In this document: piece by piece, positions 57,258 through 64,000 of the stretch
Numbering within the stretch: the stretch's first letter is position 1
How the letters are laid out: each line of letters starts with the position of its first letter
Position numbers and translations under genes: made by a program
Origin: Branchinecta lynchi
Taxonomy: Eukaryota > Arthropoda > Branchiopoda > Anostraca > Branchinectidae
Length of the DNA stretch: 64,000 bases
NCBI GenBank assembly: GCA_023053575.1
Contig: JAKZAP010000009.1
Location: 15,605,869 to 15,669,868 of the forward strand
Direction: 5' to 3'
The notes under the pieces: generated by a model
The model's database searches: none
Told to the model about the DNA's origin: nothing
What the model saw: the letters and a program-made list of their open reading frames with translations, nothing else

Positions 57258-57825
57258 GTATATATACAAAAAAATTATTATTTTTGAATATGTCTCTGTA
57301 CTTTTTCGCTGCGAACGAGCGGAGGTTAGTAGCTTCGCGCCACATAACGTTTCGTTACCTCTATGATTAGCTATGTCGCTGTGACGCCGCCGTGAAGAAA
57401 CGTAGAAGGCAAAGCTGATCGGTTCTCTAGACGCTCTAAGAAGCGTTCAGTGCGCGGAGTGCGCCTCTTGCATTTTATTTCTCTGTGATCAGCAATAGCG
57501 AAGACGGAAGACGGAAATACTGCAGTAGTATCTGCAGTATTTAGCGCTCTAGCCTTTTAATCCTGCATCGGATTATAACTCTCCAAATTCGGATTTTAAT
57601 TCTCCGAATTAGGAATAAAAATGTCCAAAATCGGTGACGCACAACCGATAAAGGAGGGACTTTTTACAATAGACGGGTAAAAAGCTGCGGTATAAATATC
57701 TCTAGGTCCTTTTGCCGGGGTATTCATAGTCGCTGCATAGTGCCAAGACAGAGGTTCTGTATGATTATTTGTGCTTGCTACAACCGGTTGTCAACAACCG
57801 AATATATTTGATTTTTTTTCTGTAC
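57258..57825 (+). repeat. Promoter-like module in satellite, copy 2
   Basis: Same block as 55893-56455 with scattered substitutions and TATAAATAT at 57691. The offset between copies is about 1.37 kb, with CAACTG repeat between them, so the array has a higher-order period here. Confidence 0.6.
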
Positions 57826-58250
57826 AATTTTTTTTTTCATTCTCGGTTGGATGTAAACAACTGGTTACAACTGTTCTTAACTATAAACAACTGTTCACAG
57901 CTTAATACAGTTGATTCCAGTTTTTTTTTTTACAATTGTCTTTTTACAGTTGGATGTAAACAACTGGTTCCAACTGTTTTTAACTGTAAACAATTGTATT
58001 ATTCACCTGACTTGAAGAAACAACTGTAATTTTACAACCATCTCTATGCAGTTTTTTTTTTTTACAATTGTATTTTTACAGTTGGATATAAACAACTGGT
58101 TCCAACTGTTTTTAACTGTAAACAACAGTTCACAACTTAATACAGTTGATTCCAGTTTTTTTTTTTTACAATTGTCTGTTTACAGTTGAATAGTTCCAAC
58201 TGTTTTCTTTTGTTTTTTTTTTCCTAAACCACTTCATTATTCGCCGGACC

Positions 58251-58554
58251 TGAAAAGAAAACAACTTTAAATATTCTTTGAGCCCAAACTGACTTTGAAA
58301 CATATATTCAGTCAATGTTTACAACAAATACGTCACCTAATAGGTCATGAGAGCTGACGCAAAGCTGACGTATCCATTGTAAACATTGTTTGAATATAAA
58401 CAAAAAATTAATTTTTACAACCGTCACGATTATACGGTCATTTTTGAATTCGATAATTTGCTATGATAAGGGCGTATCTAACACTTTTTCTTCAGGTTTA
58501 AAAAAATGGCCATCTTCTGTTTTTTTTTTCTGGCTATTTCAGGCGCTCAATCTA
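58251..58554. other. Penelope-like terminal fragment; otherwise nothing
   Basis: 58355-58398 has GCTGACGTATCCATTGTAAA and the terminal GTTTGAATATAAAC of the Penelope 3' end. No gene. Confidence 0.45.
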
Positions 58555-58775
58555 GAGCGTGTTCCATCCTACTTACCGTAGTTACTACGCGTGACGTCAC
58601 GAACTCTGGCTTTTTGCCGTCAAGGCTGGAACGACTTTTCCATTTTCCAGCAGAATATCATGACACGGGCGAATCCGACCAATCACGTTACAGAGATCCG
58701 TAGTTACGTAGTTAGTAACTTTTGGTGAGGTTGGAACGGAAATAGTTACTATTTGTAGAAGGATGGAACACGCTC
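58555..58775. mobile_element. 221-bp MITE with GAGCGTGTTCCATCCT ends
   Basis: Both ends carry GAGCGTGTTCCATCCT in inverted orientation (16 bp perfect), with further CGTAGTTAC/TAGTAACT complementarity inside. Flanks CTA at 58552-58554 and 58776-58778 fit a 3-bp TSD, as for PIF/Harbinger-type elements. A partial copy lies at 4272-4428. Confidence 0.85.
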
Positions 58776-58778
58776 CTA

Positions 58779-60066
58779 TTGCTGCCTTTATCAATCACTA
58801 ACATGACGGTAAAAGGCCTAACCAAAAACCACCAAGGGCGTAACTGCTTTTCCCAGGAGCTATGAAAAGGGCTAAGTATCACTTGCACCCTTATCATAGC
58901 TTCCAAACAAATTTTACAACTACATTAACTGTTTTTCCTCGGAAATTAATTACGCGATTCCTCGATTAAAGATTTGGACCTACAGTTAGTGTCGGGTACT
59001 CGGCCAGAATCAAATAGGCCGTATACCCGGATAGTGCGTTCAACCGTAACACTTTTTTCTCTCGCCTTCCTTAGAAACCAATCTGCTTTATACTAGTACC
59101 TCGAAAAAAACATTAGCCTATTAATAGCAACTGGACGATGTGCAATTCGTTGTGGTGTAATGTGGATGAAATATAATATTATAATAATTTTCAGTCACAG
59201 CACTCACAGCATCGAAAACTTGCTCAAAGCGCAGAGCAGAGCCAGAGCCAGAGTCCAATCAAACGCGAGTACGCGACTGCTAGTTGCTATCTAAGTTTTC
59301 AATGACTCATCGCGCTGGCGACATAATCAACACAAACAGTCATCTCGTTTCGTGCGAGGGGCTGAATACTCGTGAAAATCTCTACAGTGTGTTAGCTTTG
59401 GCTAGCACTCGACCCAGGTCTATGCACAATTGGTTCCTGGGGCACACTGAGAATCCAGATTTCATCCAGAAGCGAGTTGTTACAGTCATAATATATCGCG
59501 AGTATACTACCAACTCTCCGATTTGAATCTCCTACAGACTAGACACCACGTTCAACAATTGGCCTTGGAAAGAAAATCATTCAGTTTTTGGGAATCCGGG
59601 AACTTAGGCTAGTGACGGGATAGCTACGACTTCGTAAAGGTATGCAAGGTGTAAAGGTGTCTGTTCATTCCGTCTGTCTGTTAATACGATAACTTTCGAA
59701 GGGGTTGACATATTTTTATGTTCAAGCTTGGTCTATTCATTGGGTCAAAGTACAGGTCAAGTTTATAGATGGGCAGTGGGCTATGTGATAAAAATACATA
59801 CTGAATCCATATCTGATGTGTTTTCCTCGTCGGCGGTCGGACAAGTAGTTTGTCCGCCGGATAGCTTAAATTTGTATAAGTGAGTACGGTACATCTTTTC
59901 GAAATATTTTATGTTGTCAAATGGGTTTGGAAAACACAATTTTTATATATATAGTTTGTATTATTTATATATATATATAAATTTTATATATATATAAATA
60001 AAATAAAGTTTGTGCTGTAGATATAGATAAAGAACATGCTGGGACCAGACAATTCTATGAGTCTTT
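58779..60066. other. No gene; family G 3' relic and TA-rich tract
   Basis: 59640-59880 has degraded family G sequence (CATTCCGTCTGTCTG, GATAACTTTCGAAGGGG, GACAAGTAGTTTGTCC). 59939-60003 is a TA microsatellite. A possible frame at 59284-59526 has no motif I recognise. Confidence 0.45.
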
Positions 60067-60302
60067 GAGGGGTAGCCCACTCCCGATTTTAGTGTAAAGC
60101 AAGTTCCTGGTGCCCGGCCGGTGCCCGTACCGTGTGACACCAGCCGGCACCGGTTGGCACGTGTTAGAAAATTAAAATCAGCATCTTTAGAAGCGAGAAT
60201 TTTCTACTTATGGCGGCACCGTTGCCATAACACTGCTGGTTTCGATCGGTGCCTGGAAGGAGTGTAGACTACAGCAGGTGCCGGGGAGTGGGAAACCCCT
60301 CG
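60067..60302. mobile_element. Small GAGGGGT-ended element (about 236 bp)
   Basis: Ends GAGGGGTAGCCCACTCCC and GGGAGTGGGAAACCCCTC are inverted with two mismatches; GGTGCC motifs lie just inside, as in the hAT-like family at 8534 and 41679. I cannot see a clean TSD. It may be a miniature relative of that family. Confidence 0.6.
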
Positions 60303-60614
60303 TCAGTTTCTTCTAGCATTTTTTTGGTCGTACCCCGGCCTAGACCGGAAAATTCTGCACCCTTCTTCCCACAAAACTCCCTTAACTGCATTTCCCAACA
60401 AGAGAATTCGAATATACCGAAACAAGCGTCAAGTGCAGATGTATAGAACGTCAGGGTAAGATTTTCCCTGGTTACCACTCACCAGTTACACTAACAATCA
60501 GTAGAATTTCAAGTTCCGTGCCCTTATCCAGTTGGATTATTTTTTGGTCCGTTTCCCTGTTCCTTTTTTGGAATTTGTGCGAATATTGGTTTGCATCTCG
60601 TTCTTTGTTAGTGT

Positions 60615-61645
60615 CTGGGATCCCAAAACTGGGATCCCCCCTGTAAAATGTTGGATTATTACAGGTTTGTTTCCTTCCCCGAAGTTGAACAAGAAGATTG
60701 ACAGCCTGACGAGGACCCTTGCCAAGAAGGGCCGAAATATCGCTGATGAAAAATCATAGCTGACGTATCCGTTGTAAACATTGTTTGAATAAAAGTGGGG
60801 GAGGGGGTTCAAATTAAGGGACAAACAAAATATTTTTAAACAGATAATGAGATAGTCGATAGGGTAAGAAGACGTTGAACACGAATATGCAAACCATTTT
60901 CTCGTCGGACAAGTAGTTCGCCTGGAATCCGGCCAAAACCGGAAAGTTTGTCAAAAGTAAAAGTTTTATTTGAAACTGATTAGATGTTCGATTTAGGGGT
61001 AAGAACAGATGCTGAACCCATATATTCCAATACTTTTTTTTTAGCCGGATCTATAGTTCGTTCGAAACCCGGCTAAAACCGGGAAATTTGTTAAAAGCAA
61101 AAGTTGTATCTGTAGGATTAGATGTCCGATTTAGGGGTAAGAAGAAATCTGAATCCATATATTACAAGACTTTTTTTTTAGCCGGATCAATAGTTCGTCC
61201 GGAATCCGGCTAAAACCGGGAAATTTGTTTTTAATTATTTCTTTATTTGAAGTGAATTAGATGTTGGATATAAGGAGATACGCTGAATTCGTTCTTTACC
61301 GTACCTTTAGTTTTTCGCCCGAAAAGTGTCCATCTGTCTGTGAGCACGATAACTCTCGAAGGGAACAAGATATTTGGATGAAATTTGGTGTGAGGATTCA
61401 CAGGTCGAGTTCGTAGACGAGTTCTGTAGCTCCCGAACGGCAGATATCCAAGATGGATGTCAACTCAGTTTATTGGTGCCCTTAACTGGTCTTACTGATT
61501 TTATCGGACGTACTGCCAGACCCCCATTTGGTCTCCTGCTTCCACTATAAGTCTTGATTTGTTTCTACATTTTTAAAGTAATAACATCTAATTATCTGGA
61601 TCAAATATTAAATTTTTGGGATCCCATCGAAACCTTTGGTCTTGT
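60615..61645 (-). repeat. Family G copy, minus, with a Penelope 3' end nested
   Basis: The GGGATCCCAAAAC hairpin is at 60618-60630 and the 5' end CAAGACCAAAGGTTTCGATG at 61626-61645 (minus). A Penelope-like 3' end (60655-60797) interrupts it. At least three CCGG-N-CCGG units with TTAGATGTCCGATTTAGGGG-type linkers are visible. Confidence 0.6.
60655..60797 (+). repeat. Penelope-like 3' end, well preserved
   Basis: GGTTTGTTTCCTTCCCCGAAG, CAGCCTGACGAGG, stem GGACCCTT/AAGGGCC, CGAAATATCGCTGATG, ATCATAGCTGACGTATCCG and TTGTAAACATTGTTTGAATA. It is the cleanest copy for structural modelling and matches 44750-44906. Confidence 0.75.
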
Positions 61646-61954
61646 TGCGTTAAAATGTTACAAAATTACTTAGCTCAACTACTGGGCGATATTTTGATTT
61701 TGCGATGTATCGAAATTTTCTATTTCGATATTCGACGTATTTTTTGGTAAGCAGTTTAATACTGGAAAACAAAACTCGGGATCTATAACAGTTGGTAAAA
61801 CAAAAAAATTAAATCAAGTTTTCTATTTCTTTGGTTCTAAAATATTTAGAAAAACAAGTGAAGATTTTCAGACATTGTTTTCAATATCGATATCTAGGTT
61901 TTGATATTTCCGGTATATCGATATCACGCAACAGCTCAACTTTAACAGAGATTA
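61646..61954. other. TATCGATA relic, otherwise nothing
   Basis: 61685-61740 starts ACTGGGCGATATTTTG, similar to the end of the MITE at 31549, followed by scattered TCGATAT motifs to 61925. The opposite end is not found. Confidence 0.45.
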
Positions 61955-62367
61955 GTCGCGTTTTTTGCAATCGCTTGGAAAGAAAGTTGCCGTTTTTTGC
62001 GATCGACTGTCGACTGGAGGTCCAGTCGATCCGTTTTTTGTCGCTTGACTGGAGATCGACTGGGAACAAAGTCAACAGTCGACCCGATGCACCTTTCTCT
62101 TGGAGGTCCAGTCAAACTTGGTGCCAAAGTTTGAAAACTGAAACATGTGGACCCAAAAACGTACAATTTACACCTCAGGAAGCGCCAGTACTGCAGCAGT
62201 TTCAGAGACTGCCGAGGGAAGAGTTGTGGGGATGGACTGATTTATTGACTGATTTAGACCGTTTTTCGAAGGCTTGTTCTCGCTCCCCTATCAAGCGACA
62301 AAAAACGGTCAACTGGATGAACCCGGGAACAAGTCCCAATCGCCAGTCGATCTGTAAAAAACGCGAC
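61955..62367. mobile_element. TIR element with GTCGCGTTTTTT ends (413 bp)
   Basis: Left TAGTCGCGTTTTTTGC and right GTAAAAAACGCGACTA are inverted; TA lies at both edges, consistent with a TA target duplication. Several internal GTCGAC/CTGGAG palindromes are present. The 199-codon frame that crosses it starts outside and has no recognisable domain. Confidence 0.65.
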
Positions 62368-64000
62368 TATTTATGTATTGTAGACAGTCAGGCAGAAAAA
62401 AAAAGTATCATTTTTGTTCTCTCTGGATGAGAAAAAAAAGATTCACAGTACAGGTAAGCTAGTGCTTCTTTGAACATTTTGTTTTACAGCTTCTTCATTC
62501 TTTTTGTTTTGCACAGTTGGCTAAGTCTCTTAAAGCACAATGGACACTTCTAATGATTTATTTTGTATTAAATGCTTCACAAATAAACATTTCCGACTTC
62601 CTGTAGAAGGCGCTACGAAAATCGGCTGTTTTCTTGTTATCGCTTGACTTTACCCCTCTGGCATTTCGGCGATCTAAACCTTAGGAGCTGGGATATCGTG
62701 GCGGGAAATTCAAAAACTCCCGGCAATGCTTGATAGAAAAGGATATATTTGGGATGTCACCAAAGCAGGGTGCAAATGGGGAATCGGAATCACTAGAAGA
62801 CATACTAAATCTTCAAAATATTCTAGTCATATATAATTTAAGTCTTTGATGGTTTTCTTCCACTTCGTCTTCGGTCGTAATTTGGTTAACGTGCTTTATA
62901 AAATGTACCGGAATATGCAATAAGTTTATAAAAAATAATTTAGCCTCAAAAATCATTAAAAAACAAATAGTCTATTCAAATCTGAATTCTACAAGCTGGT
63001 TTACGCATTAAATAAAGACCAACTAAGTATTATAAGAAACATCACTCTTATCTTTGTCCAAGCTAGTAATTCGAGCATGTACTGGCCAAAAAAATTACGC
63101 TTTGAAATATCACAGAGAGGAAACTGTTGAAAAATCTGCAGAGCTAGGGGGTAAACATTGGTCGCAGGTTGTTACAGAGTGGAATTGGTGTAGTTTGATG
63201 TGCCCATTGAACTTTAAGAGCCAAGTGTTTCAGACGCATTTTGAAATCAGGTTCTTTCTGCTTGTTTACGTTACTTACTTTAGACCGCAGGAGGGGTATC
63301 CAACTGTATCCAACCTCGTTTTTACAGAATATTATATTTATTCAGTTTGAAAAAGTCTTCAAAGCATAGTAGGCAGACAGTAGCCTAGGTGCTAAATAGC
63401 CTAGCTAAAATGTTACAGTTCTGTGCAAGCCTGTACCAGCCTGTACCTGGCTGGAAAAGCTGAACTCTGAGCAGACACTACAGTCCTGCTACAGTCTGCC
63501 TACAGTACCTACTTACTGAGTGGTTTCAATTTGATCTTTTTTATCTTCAGTTGTTGTTTGCACTCTGTTGTCTCTGTAGCCTATTGTGTAGGCTATGGAG
63601 ATTTGTTAGATTCGAATTTTCAGTGAATTTCATATTCCTGATTACTATTCAGAGACTGATTTCCTGACAGGATTAGACAAATGCCTCTTTCGGGAAGGGT
63701 ACCCGACCTAAAACCTAGTTTCAACTTTCTAGAAAATCTTTCCTTTCAGAAAGATACAACCTAAAAAAACAAATAGAAGTAGTCTATAATCTAACTAAAA
63801 TGTGGCTTATACAGTGTAAGTCAAATTCCTTTTCAGTATTAATAATTGAAAGTATTTGAATTTCACCTGAGCTCAAATTACTTGGTGAGATTTACAGGAG
63901 GGATCAGTCAACCACGAACCCCTGATTTTAGGATACCCTATGCCAAACGCTGGAGATATCTAGCGTTTTGCATAGCCTATGCCTAATGTTGGATACCCAA
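62368..64000. other. No gene seen
   Basis: AT-rich sequence with short frames on both strands; a short repeat of AGCCTGTACC / CTACAGTC-type words lies near 63425-63510. Nothing recognised. Confidence 0.4.

Larger units (their letters stand above)
53145..58250. repeat. CAACTG/CAGTTG satellite array
   Basis: Units mix CAGTTG, CAACTG and CAATTG with T-runs and recurrent phrases: TTACAATTGTCTTTTTACAG, GGATATAAACAACTGGTTCC, CACAGCTTAATACAGTTG and GTATTATTCACCCGACTTG. A longer period of roughly 250 bp is visible, and a 0.55 kb module occurs twice. A LINE interrupts it at 53818-55165. Open frames across the array (up to 168 codons) are repeat artefacts rich in F, C, N and Q. Confidence 0.85.

Noticed and set aside
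53458..57366. Long open frames in the satellite (for example 55398-55904, 168 codons)
   Set aside because: They translate tandem CAGTTG/T-run units, appear in several frames and both strands, and encode the same FFTIVFLQLD-type words over and over. No start context or domain.
61831..62430. 199-codon frame
   Set aside because: It crosses the border of a TIR element and runs through palindromic DNA; no domain recognised.

Overview
The window is animal nuclear DNA, most likely from an invertebrate. It shows single-exon or intron-flanked eukaryotic coding blocks with splice acceptors and AATAAA signals, several non-LTR retrotransposons, a Penelope-like element, cut-and-paste DNA transposons with target-site duplications (TSDs), and abundant non-autonomous repeats. 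Nothing fixes the species. Real host genes are few: three BTB/POZ-BACK paralogues (12.6-13.9 kb plus strand, 47.1-48.4 kb minus strand, and a broken copy at 29.8-31.0 kb minus strand) and two copies of one exon that resembles the C-terminal part of sialic acid synthase (45.7 and 53.0 kb). Almost everything else is mobile or repetitive DNA.

Layout. 0-5 kb: fragments of Penelope-like 3' ends, often in inverted pairs, and a minus-strand copy of repeat family G. 6-12.2 kb: a family H element, then a 5'-truncated LINE 3' end split by a 2.5 kb hAT-like element with a perfect 8-bp TSD, then a second LINE fragment carrying a foldback element. 12.6-13.9 kb: BTB gene 1. 14-25 kb: Penelope inverted pair, MITE, three family G copies and H fragments. 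25.4-28.9 kb: a family H element with a LINE nested in it. 29-53 kb: a tandem segmental duplication. Unit 1 (29.06-45.93 kb) and unit 2 (46.63-53.14 kb) each contain BTB gene, spacer X, spacer Y and the sialic-acid-synthase-like exon. Unit 2 lacks most of the insertions and so acts as an empty-site reference for unit 1. Unit 1 carries a 1.5 kb TIR element, a 232-bp MITE, and a 5.9 kb nested stack (Penelope-like element, containing a family H element, containing a second hAT-like element) bounded by an 11-bp TSD. 53.1-58.3 kb: a CAACTG/CAGTTG-rich satellite array with a promoter-like 0.55 kb module repeated in it and a LINE inserted. 58.5-64 kb: MITEs, G fragments, and sequence in which I see nothing.

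The elements interact mainly by nesting, which gives a relative order: the BTB unit duplicated; then the Penelope-like element, the TIR element and the MITE entered unit 1; family H entered the Penelope element; the hAT-like element entered family H last. Families H and G share one plan: internal tandem units of about 140 bp, an ACGG/ACAG tetranucleotide run, and a 3' hairpin. This is the plan of Helentron-associated (DINE/pearl-like) elements. The Penelope 3' ends carry a repeated CTGANGA...GAAA motif with compensatory change, a candidate hammerhead-ribozyme-like fold.
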